A stretch of DNA of 64,000 nt from Ascochyta rabiei. Its lineage: Eukaryota; Ascomycota; Dothideomycetes; Pleosporales; Didymellaceae. Position 1 is the first letter of the stretch. Every line of letters starts with the position of its first letter. Below are positions 35,401-47,149 of the stretch, piece after piece. Position numbers and translations under genes: made by a program. Under the pieces are notes generated by a model, which saw only the letters and a list, made by a program, of their open reading frames with translations, was not told the DNA's origin and did not search any database. The stretch covers positions 1,240,001 to 1,304,000 of the forward strand of contig NC_082406.1 of the NCBI RefSeq assembly GCF_004011695.2. The letters are read 5' to 3'.

Positions 35401-36015
35401 TCCTGCAGACAACAGTACTACTAACTATTAGCTAGAACATACTACAGAGATAGGTAGTCTATTTCCTAGACTACTTCTAGTAAGGTATAGAGCTTACTTA
35501 GGCAGCTATAGTATAGGTGTAATAACGCACCTAGAATATAACAGACTGTAGCTATAGACCTATAGAGTAGTACTATATAGAAGATAGAGTATATTTTTCC
35601 CTCTATAACGTAAAAACTAATAGGCTAAGCTAGAAGCTTAACTAGTTACAAGCCTAGTACACAGTAGTTACAGTTCCTATCCCTCTAATAGTTACCCTAG
35701 ATTTACTAGCTAACCTCTATAAGATAGTGTATATAGACCTACTAGAATATATAGCTTCTAACCTATTACTAATACAGCGCCTGCAGGAAAGTAGACTAGG
35801 CCTGCTAGTTATCCTAGAGGAGGGTAACCTAATCCTAGCTAAATAGAAGGTAGAGTCTATCCTAAAAGAAAAGAGGGCTTATAGGCAGAATAAGTTATAG
35901 GTTCTAGTTAAATAGAAGGGATATACAAAGCTAACTTAGAAACTACTAGAAGCGTTATAGGATATAAAGGCCTAGAAGGTCTTTATAGTAATATATACAG
36001 CATATAAGAAGTAAA
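32460..36015 (+). pseudogene. E1 Pol relic
   Basis: A protease-like VLVDLGYKYF lies at about 32508-32537. RT: VDYHVLNSIIITY near 33310-33350, FSLTRALASFQRYIN near 33520-33560 and YLDNVLIYS at 33603-33629. RNase H lies around 34040-34340 (EVDCSSKALGSCLS). Integrase spans about 34550-35650, and a chromodomain-like VLVK(stop)KGYTKLT near 35895-35935 marks it as a chromovirus. Stops are largely TAG. Confidence 0.9.
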
Positions 36016-36054
36016 TATAGAAAAGAAGACCTTTTATTATTTGATAATAACCCT

Positions 36055-37112
36055 TATAGGGTCCTATTAGGAGATACTGTATAGGGAATAAGGCCTAGCA
36101 CAGAAGGGCTTAGGGACCTTACAGTAATAGCACGCTGCTACCTTACACATATACTACTTAGTAACTAGTAGTAAGCCTTAAGACTTAAAAAAGATATTAT
36201 TATTTATAAATAGGGAATAACAGGTAGTAGTAGCTATGTCTAGGACTCTAGGGCCTAGTTCTACACGTTGCAGCAGTAGTAGTTAACCTTATAGTTATTA
36301 TTACCACCCTCTATATCTACCTTAATAGCGCTGCTATATATTAACTATAATATCTCTTTAAAGTTGTAGTTAGGCGTGTGCAGCTCTATAGAGGAAGGTA
36401 AGTATTAATAGTAGGTAGGCGCGCGCAGCTCTATAGGGAAGAGGAAGTAGTAATAGTAAGAGGGCGTAGAGGACCTTATAAGAGAGGGAGAGTAGTACTA
36501 GTATAGGGGCGTAGGTAACTCTGCAGGGGAGGGAGAGTAGTAACAGTAGGGTAGCAAGCAGAGCTAGCAGACAGACAAGCAGCGCTTATTAGGGGAGTTA
36601 GAGCAGTAGTAGTAGGATAAGTAGGATAACAGGGCGTACTCTAGGCAGCAGCAGAGCGTAGTAAGCAGGCACTTAACTTAGTTAATAGCGTTCTTTAGAT
36701 CTAGTTAGCTATACACCTAATATAGATAGAAATTCTTATAGTAGTATAGGGCCTATAGGCCTAGACTACCTCTATATAGTTTATACGCTTAGTTTAGAAC
36801 TAGAAGGCTAACTCTATAGTAGCTACAAACTATTAGAGGTAGGTATCTAGTTGGTTACTGCTATAACGCCTAGACAACAGCGTAGTAGGTAGAGTAACCT
36901 AGGTACTAGGCTTAGCAGGGGAATAGGCAGCGTAAGTAGAGGTTAACTGCTTTGCTAGTGTAGAGTTAGCTAGGGCTAGGTTAAATACAGCCTTATACAC
37001 CTACTAGTGCTTATAGTAGGCACCTAGTAAAAATGTTATATTAGAAAGGAACACCTATAATAGTAATAATGGGGTAACTTACAGTAGAACATAGGCTAAC
37101 GCCCCTAGTTAG
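36055..37112 (-). pseudogene. E1 antisense frame, C-terminal part with tandem peptide repeats
   Basis: Read on the - strand from E2's insertion point leftward. One frame has stops only at TAG/TAA and contains about 22-residue repeats (phrases such as PLQSYLRPYTSTT and LQSCARLPTINTYL, 36570-36370). The repeat period is a multiple of three and the frame is kept, which supports a real coding past. Its N-terminal part lies at 45240-44335. Confidence 0.55.
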
Positions 37113-37267
37113 TGTTATAGACTAGCCTTAGGGTAGGATGTAATAAGGGTCGATATAGTATTGTATCTCTAAAGGAGGTAACATGTTACGTGTCCTTCTA
37201 ATATGTCTGTAGGGTATATAACTGCCCTATCTTACTTAAGGCTTAGATAAGGTCTAAGCCTATAATA
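37113..37267 (-). repeat. E2 3' LTR
   Basis: 155 bp, reverse complement of the E1 LTR, TGTTATAGACTAGCC ... CCTATAATA on the + strand. Confidence 0.95.
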
Positions 37268-37659
37268 TACCTTCTTTTCCTATCTCTCCCTAGCTAAATG
37301 TATTTTATAGGGTCCTTTCTGCGTTTTACGTAGATTAGAGGGACGCTAGTAGTAGGTAAACTCTAGAGCTAGTTATAGTTGTGTAAGGGCCTACCTCTTA
37401 GTAAGTTAGCTACTAGTCTAGTCTGTAGTTTACCTAGGGTAGTCCCTACACGTACCTAGGTTGTTTTTATTTTATCTAGCGTACCTGCCTAAGTTAGCTA
37501 CTATACTACTCTACGCTTCTACCTAACCTACCTATCTTATACCTACCCTATTTTTTTTTTTATTACGCTTATAATTAACCTACTATATCTGTTATTACTT
37601 CTAGTTATAGCTACTAGGCTACTAGCTAAGAAGCTAGTAGTCCTACTAGAGGGGGCGGT

Positions 37660-39200
37660 TATAGTCTGCTATAGTCCCTCCCCTCTACCTATAACATTCT
37701 TCTAGTATTTTTTTTCTATAGTTTCTAGCTTAGTTATAGAGCCTAACAGTATATGTAGAAAGCTTACCACTATTATATAGGTAACTATAAGGTTAAGAGT
37801 AATTTAGATAATAAGGACCTAGTCTCTATCTCTACTAGCGCTGTTATATACTGCCTATACCGCCTCCTTACTATTCTTACTAGTTAGCCTTATATATATT
37901 CTACTTCTATTATAGGCCTACCTACCTACTAACCTTCTACAGCTAACTATATTTCTAGTGCTAGTAAGATATACTATACCTATACTAAGTATAAGCATAC
38001 TTACGTATATAATAATAACCTCTTTACTATAAATACTAAGCTCTACTACGCCTAGTATAACTTTAAGTAGTACATCTAAGTATATGTCTCTGTCCTAGCC
38101 CTATATTCCTAGCTAACAGCAGTTAAGGTGTTAGTGCGTACTAGTAACGCCTATGTTAAGACACCTAGCACCTAGAGTATAGACAGCAACAAGGCTAACT
38201 AAGGGCGTTAGCCTGTCTTCTACTGTAAGTTACCCTCTTAGCGCCTCTATAGGTCTTCCTTTCTAATATAACAGTCTTATTAGGTGCCTACTATAAGCAT
38301 TAGTAGGTATATAAGGCTACTCTTAACTTAGCCCTAGCTAACCCTACGCTAGTAAAGTAGCTAACTACCTCTTACACTATATATGCCCCTACTAAGCCTA
38401 GTACCTAGGTTACCCTACCTGCTACGCTGTTATCTAGGTGTTATAGTAGTAACTAGCTTAATATATACCTTTAGTAGTTTATAGCTACTATAGAGTTAGC
38501 CTTCTAGTCCTAAACTAAGTATATAAACTAGATAGAGGTAGTCTAGGCCTATACTACTATAAGTTTTTCTGCCTATATTAGATATATAGCTAACTTAATC
38601 TAAAGAATACTATCAACTAAGTTAAGCGCCTGCTTACTATGCTCTGCTACTACCTAAAGTACGCTCTGCTGTCCTGCTTATTCTACTGCTGCTGCTCTAA
38701 CTCCTCTAATAAGCGCTGCTTATCTGTCTGTTAGCTCTGCTTACCTCCCTGCTGTTACTACTTTCCTTCTCCTATTAAGTTACCTATACCCCTATGCTGT
38801 TACTATACTCTCTCTCTTATAGAGTTACCTATACCCCTATACTATTACTATTTCCTCTCCTCTATAGAGCTGCGCTTATTTACCTACTATTACTACTTAC
38901 TATCTATTATAGAGCTGCACACACCCTACTATAACTTTAAGAAGATATTATAGCTAACGCGTAGTAGTACTATTAAGGTAGATAAGGTAGATAACAACAA
39001 CAACTATAAGGTTAACTACTACTACTATATTATGCAGAACTAGGCCTAGAATATAGCTACTACAGCCTATTACTCCCTATCTATTAACAACTCTATCTTT
39101 TTTAAGTATTAAGGCTTACTACTATTTGTCTAGTGGTATAGAGCTTAAGGTAGTATTATACTAACGCTGTAAGGTCTCTAAGCTCTTTTATACTAGGCTA
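37660..39200 (+). pseudogene. E2 antisense frame: Cys-cluster and repeat protein relic
   Basis: A + strand frame opposite to E2 pol. At 37968-38000 the codons KIYYTYTKYKHTY place Tyr at spacing x2 and x6. In E1 the same place reads KTYYTYAKRKRVY. TGC-to-TAC in both would make this C-x2-C-x6-C, as in the A1 frame. It continues NNNLFTINTKLYYAQYNFKQ and ALYSQLTAVKVLVRTSNAYV, with TAG/TAA only at likely Gln codons, through 38300 and on to the tandem repeat peptides near 38740-38930. Function is unknown. Confidence 0.55.
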
Positions 39201-39239
39201 TATACCCTATATAGTATCTCCTAATAAGACCCTATAAGG

Positions 39240-42200
39240 GTAATTATAAATAATAAAAGTTTCTTCTTTTCTATATCTATTCTTAACGTGCTATATGTAT
39301 TACTGTAAAGACCTCTTATACTATTATATCCTATAACGCCTTTAGTAGTTTTTACGTTAGCTTTATATATCTTTTCTATTTAACTAGAACCTATAACTTG
39401 TTCTGCCTACAGGCCCTCTTTTCTTTTAGGATAGACTCTACCTCCTATTTAGCTAGAGTTAGGTTGTCCTCCTCTAGAACAACTAGTAGGCCTAGTCTAC
39501 TTTCCTATAGGCGCTGTGTTAGTAACAGGTTAGAAGCTATACGTTCTAGTAGGTCTATATACACTATCTTATAGAGGTTACCTAGTAAATCTAAAGTAAT
39601 AGTTAGAAGGGTAGAAGCTGTAACTACTATGTACTAGGCTTATAACTAGTTAAGCTTCTAGCTTAGCCTATTAGTTTTTACGTTGTAGAGGGAAAACTAC
39701 ACTCTATCTCCTATATAGTACTACTCTGTAGGCCTATAGCTACAGTCTGTTATATTCTAGGTATATTGTTATACCTATACTATAGCTGCCTAGGTAAGCT
39801 CTATACCCTACTAGAAGTAGTCTAGAAAATAGACTACCTATCCCTGTAGTGTGTTCTAGCTAATAGTTAGAAGTACTATTATCTGCAGGAGGTCTATATT
39901 ATAGCTGTAGAGAAGTAGGTTAGAACTAACCCTAGTAACTAAAGAGTTATAATTGTTAAGAGCTAGTTAGTAGGCTAGAAGGCAGTTAGGCTAGTTATCC
40001 TATTTAAAGTTAACTATAGCCTATAGGACTACCTATACCTCTTAGTTAGCCTACTCTATCTCTCTGTCTATCTAGAGGTAATAGGCTGTAGAGAGTAGCT
40101 AGTCTACCCCTATAAGGCTATACAGCGTTATCTAAAAATATCCTAGCTAGTCTAAGCTACAGTCTAAGATTATAGAGCTAGGAAAGCCTTAGAACTACTA
40201 CTACCTGTTGTAGAAGACCTTAGCGTAATATTCTGTAGTTATAGAAGTTATTACCTTAAGCTGCATATACTTAAAAAGGTAATCTATAATAACTAAGAGA
40301 TAGCATAGTGCGTTCTTATTAGCCTAAGAAAGATTAACTATAAAGTTTATTAAAATCTAGGACTAAAAACAGTTAGTAATAGGTAATAGCTAGAGTAAGC
40401 CCTACTGTTATTACTATTACATATGCACACTAAAATAGTAGTAGTTATAGATATAACGCTAAATATTCTATAACATCCCCTTCTAGAAGAAGTTGCGTTA
40501 AACAATGTAGAATGTGGTGTTAGTACCTAGATAGCCTGTTAGGTTAGATTTGTATACCCTTTAGATTATCGTAGTTATAAGTAGCTTCTAATATAGAATC
40601 TATATAACGCTACGCTATAGTAGTGTGCTATAAGCACTAAGCGTACAATCTACAATTTACTAAGTAGTCTTAGCCTTAGGAGGGAACTAGCAGGCTCTAT
40701 TATAAATAGTAGACAGGCGTACTATATGCCCTACGTCCTACTAAACGCTTTTATCCTATAGTAATTACATATATATATTAATAAAAAGTAGAGGCGTACT
40801 AGAGCCTAGTATACTAATTACTAATACTAAAACTAGGGTTATTATCCTATAGGCCTTCTCTAACCTCCTATTATAGTCCTGTTCCTAGCAGCTTAGCACA
40901 TCTAGTTAGGCTGCTAGGCGCCCTAGGCAGAAGCAAAGAGAGAAACAGAACTTTAACAGCTCCTCTACCTATTAGTGCTGCCTCTTACTTAGCCTGCGCG
41001 CTGTAGTAAAGTACTAGAGGTTCTTATAGTTAGTTAGGATAGTAAACAGCCTAGTAATAGACCCTAACTTAGCTGGCTAGACCCCTAGACACTTTATAAC
41101 AGTAGTTAACTTTTTATTATAGATAGTATAGTTTTATTATTCTATTATAAGTATAGTAGAGTAATATACTACTAGGTAAAGTACCTTTCTATACTATTAA
41201 GAAAGGCAGCTACCTAGCGCCTTACTAGAGCAGTCTACCTCTAATAGTGTTTCTTACTTAGGGTTCTACTAGGCTAGGACTAGTTCTGTTATAAATGTGT
41301 TCTTTAGCTAGTAGAACGCTATATCCTTCTCCTGCCCCTACCTAAACAGGATATCCTTCCCTATAAGTTAATTAAGTAGAGCAGTAATATTAGAGAAGGC
41401 TAAGATAAAGTCCTAGTAGAAGTTAGTAAACACTAGGAAACTGCAGACCCTACGTAAAGACTGTAGGGCTTCCTAATTATAGATAGCCTTAACCTTCTTA
41501 GAATTAGAATAAATATCCTTTCAAGCTTCTATAATATATCCTAGGTAGTATACTTCCTTTATTATAAATATATACTTCTTAAGATTTAGATACAGCCCTA
41601 TATTACGTAGAAGCGTAAGGGCTCTACTAACCTTCCCTAAGTAGTCTGTTCTAGACCTGCTACTATAAATAAGGATATTATCTAGGTACGCAGTAGTATA
41701 GTTGTCTAATATCTTCTAAAGCACGCTGTTAATGTAACGCTAGAAGGACGCTAGTGCTCTAGCTAGGCTAAACAGACAGACTAGCTACTTAAAGAGCCTA
41801 AAACAGGTATAGAATATAGTAAGGTACTTATCTTCTTCTGCAATATAAATCTAGTAAAACACTAAATAAATATTAACCTTAGAGAACTAGTAGGCACCCC
41901 CTAATGTACGTAACGTCTTCTTAATAAGAGGAAGTAGGTACTAGTTAGTAATTATAATACTATTAAGTGTGTAATAGTCTACGTATATACGCTACCTACT
42001 AGAGGACCTTTTAACTAGTAGGACTATGGCCTCTGCTAGGAAAGAGGAGGTGCAGATCTACCCCTTATTTATTAGTGCTAATACCTGTTTCTATAGCTTA
42101 AGTAGCTAGTCCCTTAGTATGTTATACAGAGGGCCCTAAGGTAAAGACTTCTTCTTTCTAGACTAGTTACGTTATAACTGTATGTAGTAATCTATCTAGC

Positions 42201-43000
42201 CACTATATAGAAGAAGGCTAGAGGCCTTACTCTTATTAAATAAGTCCTAAAACTAGACTAACTTAGAGGGAAGGAGGTCTACCTCCTCTACTGTTCCTTA
42301 CGCTCCTAGGGATTAAACTAAGAGGATTTTAGTAATATTGTAGAGGCTTATAGAGACAAACTAGTCCCTAGGCAGGCACTTCTAGAGCCTATTAGCTAGG
42401 GTCTTATTAAACTTAGTTACTAATAGGAGAGCTATATAAACATTTACTATATACTATAAGAACATATAGATTATAAGGTTCCCTACCTATTATATTATTA
42501 GTTTGCCCTTTTCTACATCTAACACTACGCCCTCTTATTAGAGCTAGGGCTTCCCTAAGATAATATCCTAGCTTAGACCTAGCACTACGTAGGCTACAGC
42601 CTGTAAGCGCTACTTATCTAAGTTATACCTAAACAGGACTAAATAGAAGATTATAGACTTTTTACTAGTACTTACTACTTATACTAAGTGTTATAGTAGC
42701 ACTTTAATTAAGTCTTCTCTTAAGCGCGTAGTAAAGTTATTACTTACTACACTAAAGCATTTACACCCTAAGTCTACTAGCGCATTAGCCTAAAATACCC
42801 TATCAATAAATAATAGAATATAGAATAGGGGCTTGTCTATAGAGTCTGTAATAGCTCCCCTAGTAGCCTATAATGCCCCTAGACTAGTAGTCTCTTCTAC
42901 TAATATACTTCTATAGCGCTCCTAACTTAGACTTATATTAGAAGTAGCTAGTTTCCCCTATATAAACTAGCCTCTTTCTTACCTAATATTATTACTACCT
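39240..43000 (-). pseudogene. E2 Pol relic
   Basis: Reverse-complement homologue of E1 Pol (32460-36015). The YxDD region is at about 41690-41665 (- strand YLDNILIYS-like). Integrase and chromodomain lie toward 39240. Stops occur throughout. Confidence 0.9.
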
Positions 43001-44179
43001 ATACTATAGTTACTACTGCGTTAGCACAATTCTAGTAAATATGTCCCTCTTTGCTGTAACAGGTATATAGGTTAGCCTCCTAGCGTTACTAAAATACCTT
43101 ATTAGGAACCTACGTAGCCTAGTTAGGAGCAGATTACTTCTAACCCCTACGCTTAGCACTGCTGCTAGTGCAAACTGTAGACATAACTGTTATTTTAATA
43201 TTACTATCCTTATTATACTTAGGCAGCGCCTAGGTAGGTATATAACGCAGCTAGTTTTCTATAGCTATAGTCTTAATATCTATAGTAATAGACTTATACT
43301 CTATAACAGCTACATTATAATCTATATAAGTTACTACCTAGTTTATTACTATATTATAGATGTTTACGTTTAGAGCCCTATAGAGCTTTAATAGTTACTA
43401 TTCTCTATCCTAGTAGAGGCTGCCACTTTATACTAGTAGCTGCTTAAACTAGATAAAAAAGTCTAAGAATAACTTGTTAGGACCTTAACAGACGCTTTCT
43501 AGCTTTGCCTAGGCCTATTTCTAGCTGTAGTTATTGCTGTAGCAGAATTCTAGGTATGCTAGAAAGTCCTCTAGGCTCTATATACCTTAGGTACCCCTAA
43601 TCTTATAGAATAGAGCTATATCTTATTACATAGATATACTAAGCTAGAACTATATAAAGGTAAATATGTCCTATAGCCTACTAATAAAGAACATATCTAC
43701 CTATAGCTTATATTCTATTATAACCTACTACACCTTAAATAAGGATTTATCTCTAGTAAAGGCCTAACCTATAGAAAGAGGTTTCCTATAGGCTGTAAAC
43801 GTCTGTATAGAGGCATATAGGCCTAGAGTAGACGCTAAAAATAGCGCTTTATAAGGTAGGTTAGGGGCTAGAGTAGACGTTAATAGGTATAGTATTACTT
43901 CTAAGGAGGATAATAGAACTATAGACGTAGGTCTAGTACAGGTATTAGCTATTTATACTAGAGACTCTATAAATATATATATATTAGAGTTATTATATTT
44001 AGGTAATACTATATACTTATTAGTAGTAGATAAGGCTTACTATAAGTTTGTTATAAACTATAACATCTAGGCTATAAATTCCTAAAGGGTTAAGAGGACA
44101 GATTTATCTAAGGGGTTATTCTAAGAGCTAGCTAACATAGTATAAGTGCTAGCTGTTCTTCTAGAAGAAGAGATATAAA
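43000..44179 (-). pseudogene. E2 Gag relic
   Basis: Reverse-complement homologue of 31113-32300 in E1, starting just inside the 5' LTR (CTTCTTCTAGAAGAACAGC on -). Confidence 0.7.
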
Positions 44180-44334
44180 AATTATAGACTAGCCTTAGAG
44201 TAGGATGTAATAAGGGTTAATATAGTATTATATCTCTTATAGAGGTAACACGTTGTATATCCTTCTAATATGTCTATAGAGCACGTAACCGCCCTATCTT
44301 ACTTAAGGCTTAGACAAGGTCTAAGCCTATAATA
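44180..44334 (-). repeat. E2 5' LTR
   Basis: 155 bp. The first two + strand bases are AA instead of TG. The rest matches 37113-37267. Confidence 0.9.
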
Positions 44335-45240
44335 GTTAGCCTTATTACTACCTATACTCTAGGTACTAGGCGTTGTAATATAGGCGTTACTAGTATGCAC
44401 TAACGCCTTAGCTACTATTAGTTAGGAATAAGTAGCTAGAACAGGAACATTTATATTAATGTACTACTTAAAATTACGCTAGGTATAGTAGAGCTTAGTG
44501 TTTATAGTAAAGAGGTTATTATTATAAACGTAGACGCGCTTACGCTTAGCGTAGGTGTAATAGGTCTTACTAGCACCTAGAACGCAGTTAGCTAGAAATT
44601 AGCAAGTAAGCGGACCTATAACAGACGTAGGTACTTATAAGACTAACTAGTAAGAATAGTAAGAAGGTAGTAGGGGCGGTACAGGACAGCGCTAGCAGAG
44701 ACAAGGACTAGGTCCTTATTATCTAAGTTACTCTTAACTTTGTAGTTACCTATATAATAGAAGTAAGCTTTCTACCTATATAGTTAGGCCCTATAACTAG
44801 ATAAGAAACTATAGATAAGAAATATTAGAGGTATGTTATAGGTAGAGGGAAGGAACTATAGCAGACAACAACCGCCCTCTCTAAGGCGACTACTAGCTTC
44901 TTAACTAGTAGCCTAATAGCTATAACTAGAGGTAACAACAGATATAGTAGGTAGAGTAAGAGTATGTATAAAAAATTAGGTAGGTGTATTATAGGTAGGT
45001 TAGGTAGAAGCGTAGAGTAGTACAGTGTCTAACTTAGGTAGGTGTGCTAGGTAAAACAATAACAACCTAAGTGCGTATAGGGACTACCCTAGGTAAACTA
45101 TAGACTAGACAAGTAGCTAACTACTAAGAGCTAGACCCTTACGTAACTACAACTAGCCCTAGGGTTTACCTACTACTAGTATCCCCTAGGCTATACTAAA
45201 TATAAAAAGGACCTAATAAAAGTATATATAGCCTAGGAGA
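44335..45240 (-). pseudogene. E1 antisense frame, N-terminal part with Cys-cluster positions
   Basis: On the - strand at about 44615-44525: LTC, ANCVLGASKTYYTYAKRKRVYVYNN. Two Cys survive and three Tyr sit at C-x2-C-x6-C spacing. Then NNLFTINTKLYYTQ and SNAYITTPST. It is the same protein as at 37660-39200, continuing at 37112 beyond E2. Confidence 0.55.
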
Positions 45241-45257
45241 AATAGAGAAAGAAGGTA

Positions 45258-45412
45258 TGTTATAGGCTTAGACCTTATCTAAGCCTTAAGTAAGACGGGA
45301 CAGTTACGTGCCCTATAGACATATTAGAAGGATATACAACGTGTTACCTCTATAAGAGATATAATACTATATTAACCCTTATTACATCCTACTCTAAGGC
45401 TAGTCTATAATA
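45258..45412 (+). repeat. E1 3' LTR
   Basis: 155 bp, preceded by GAGAAAGAAGGTA. Pairs with 30958-31112. Confidence 0.95.
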
Positions 45413-45519
45413 GTAAATAGGATATTCTTACTAATAACATAGAATAACTACTAGAAGTCCTAAAGCCTAGTTCTAAGGATAATAATAACTGTATTATACC
45501 TCTAATTTATTTAGTAACA
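45413..45519 (+). pseudogene. A2 fragment between E1 and copia
   Basis: Aligns with A1 6978-7082 (AGGATATTCTTACTAATAAC; CTGTATTATACCTCTAATT). It links the gag part at 30957 to the part resuming at 52882. Confidence 0.85.
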
Positions 45520-45772
45520 TATTACGCAGCTAAGCCTGTAGATAACTAATAGGGTGCTTCTCTATCTAATCGAGCTTGTAGATTATTGTTAAGTGGCTCC
45601 TTTCTCTACAATTAACTACTAAGCTCCTAAGGGTCGCCTATAAAGCTTAAGTAAGCAAGATTATATAATAACTAAATTTCCTTTATACTTAAGCAACACG
45701 TTACACATTAAATATATAGAAACTAATTAAATTAATTAATTACCTAAGTATAGTCCTCTAAGCTCTATTACA
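45520..45772 (+). repeat. Copia 5' LTR
   Basis: 253 bp, TATTACGCAGC ... CTATTACA. Pairs with 52629-52881. Confidence 0.95.
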
Positions 45773-46149
45773 GTTATAAGCCTAGCTTTCTAAGCACAGT
45801 AGATCTCCCTACACACTTAGCAACAAGCTTATTGGACATTACTTAACTGCTCTAATTTTACCTAATTATCTTTTTTATTCTAACTCTACGACTGCTACTA
45901 TAGGCGAGCTAGTTAACTACAATGCTTAAGCTCTCTTAGGTATCCTAACAGGACCCTATTAACTTAAATTAAGGTCTAATTAGCCTAATTAGTTTATTTA
46001 ACTTATGTGGCATGCTAAGCTTTGTAACATATAGGATTTAGTAGATCTAGACGCTAAAGACGCCCTAGGGATGTATAATAGAGCCCCTAGGCTACCTATT
46101 ATAGGCTTCGCCCCCACCTAACTGCTAGCTTAATTAACCTAAGCCTAGA

Positions 46150-46960
46150 GCGTCTAACCTAATAAGCCTCCTATAGGCCTAACAATCCTTAAGACCTATT
46201 ACTAAGAGCTCCTTAGGTATAAAATAAGAGCGAGCAAGTAGGCAGCTAAGGCCGAGCGCCTTTAGAAGCTCTAGAACTAGGTTAATACTACAGTAAGCCT
46301 AGTAATCCTGTTACTAGTAATAGTAAAGCTTGTTACCTAAAACACTATAACGCTACAATTGCTTATATAAGCCCTAAAGGAGGAGCTTACTCTAACGGAT
46401 ATAAGTACTAAAAACTAGGTTAGAGTAGAGTATAGGCAGCACCTAGGAGCTGCTAGGTAAGGCCGAGCCGCTCTATAGGATTAGTATTAGAAATAGTTAT
46501 ACCTATATATGTAAGCTAAGTTATATAAGCTCTCTAAGGTTACTAGAGAGCTTACTATATAAGACTTCTTAGATGCCTTAAGCTACTAGATCGCTCTAGA
46601 GTAGGCCTGCATAATAAGCTAAAGGATTATCTAGGACAGTATCCTAAGGCTTAAAACGCTTAATCTAGACTAGGTTTTAAGGGTCTTTAGTAGGTTAATA
46701 TATAAGTATACTATAAGATTAGGTAAAGATAACCTAGGCGTTTTTACAACCTTTAGTACCTGCTTAGACGCTCTATCTAGCTAAAATAACGCAGGCAGAA
46801 GCTCTAGGAACAACGCTAGCAGCTCCTTAGGATACGTCTGCCCTTATAAACAAAAAGGCAAGACCTACAAATAGAAGCCTACTAATTGCTGTTTCCTTAA
46901 AACTGCTGTTAGAGGGAGCTTCTTACTACCTATTTAGATAAGCAAAAAGAATAAGTAAGA
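46150..46960 (+). pseudogene. Copia Gag relic
   Basis: Coding-like region between the LTR and the protease with many TAG/TAA. A charged segment near 46200-46300 and a Cys/Lys-rich segment near 46850-46910 are visible, with no clear CCHC motif. Assigned by position. Confidence 0.55.
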
Positions 46961-47149
46961 GACTTACTAGAGGCTTAGATACTAAGAGTATAAGGAAACC
47001 TAAAAGGTAATAGAGCGGCTCAGATGGACTGCAAACGCTCCATTAGCTATTACTTCAGCTGCCACTAGCCAAACTAAGAAAGTGGAGTTTCCTGGCAACG
47101 TCTAAGCAGCTCTAATTAATCTAAAATTAATAACAAATCTAGTAGAGAA

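Larger units (their letters stand above)
37113..44334 (-). mobile_element. Gypsy E2: same family as E1, inserted in E1 in opposite orientation
   Basis: 7,222 bp with LTRs at 44180-44334 (5') and 37113-37267 (3') on the - strand, and perfect GTTAG duplications (37108-37112, 44335-44339). A purine-rich tract (reverse strand AGATAGGAAAAGAAGG) precedes the 3' LTR. Pol runs on - from about 43000 to 39240. The antisense frame of the family therefore reads on + (about 37660-39200). Confidence 0.95.
30958..45412 (+). mobile_element. Gypsy E1: Ty3/gypsy element with 155-bp LTRs, split by E2
   Basis: LTRs at 30958-31112 and 45258-45412, perfect GTAAA duplications (30953-30957, 45413-45417). Without E2 it is about 7,228 bp. 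Order on +: gag (about 31140-32300), protease, RT, RNase H, integrase and chromodomain (to about 36010). A frame on the opposite strand then fills the rest to the 3' LTR. It is broken by E2 at 37112/44335. RIP-mutated, but with more C/G than A2. Confidence 0.95.
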
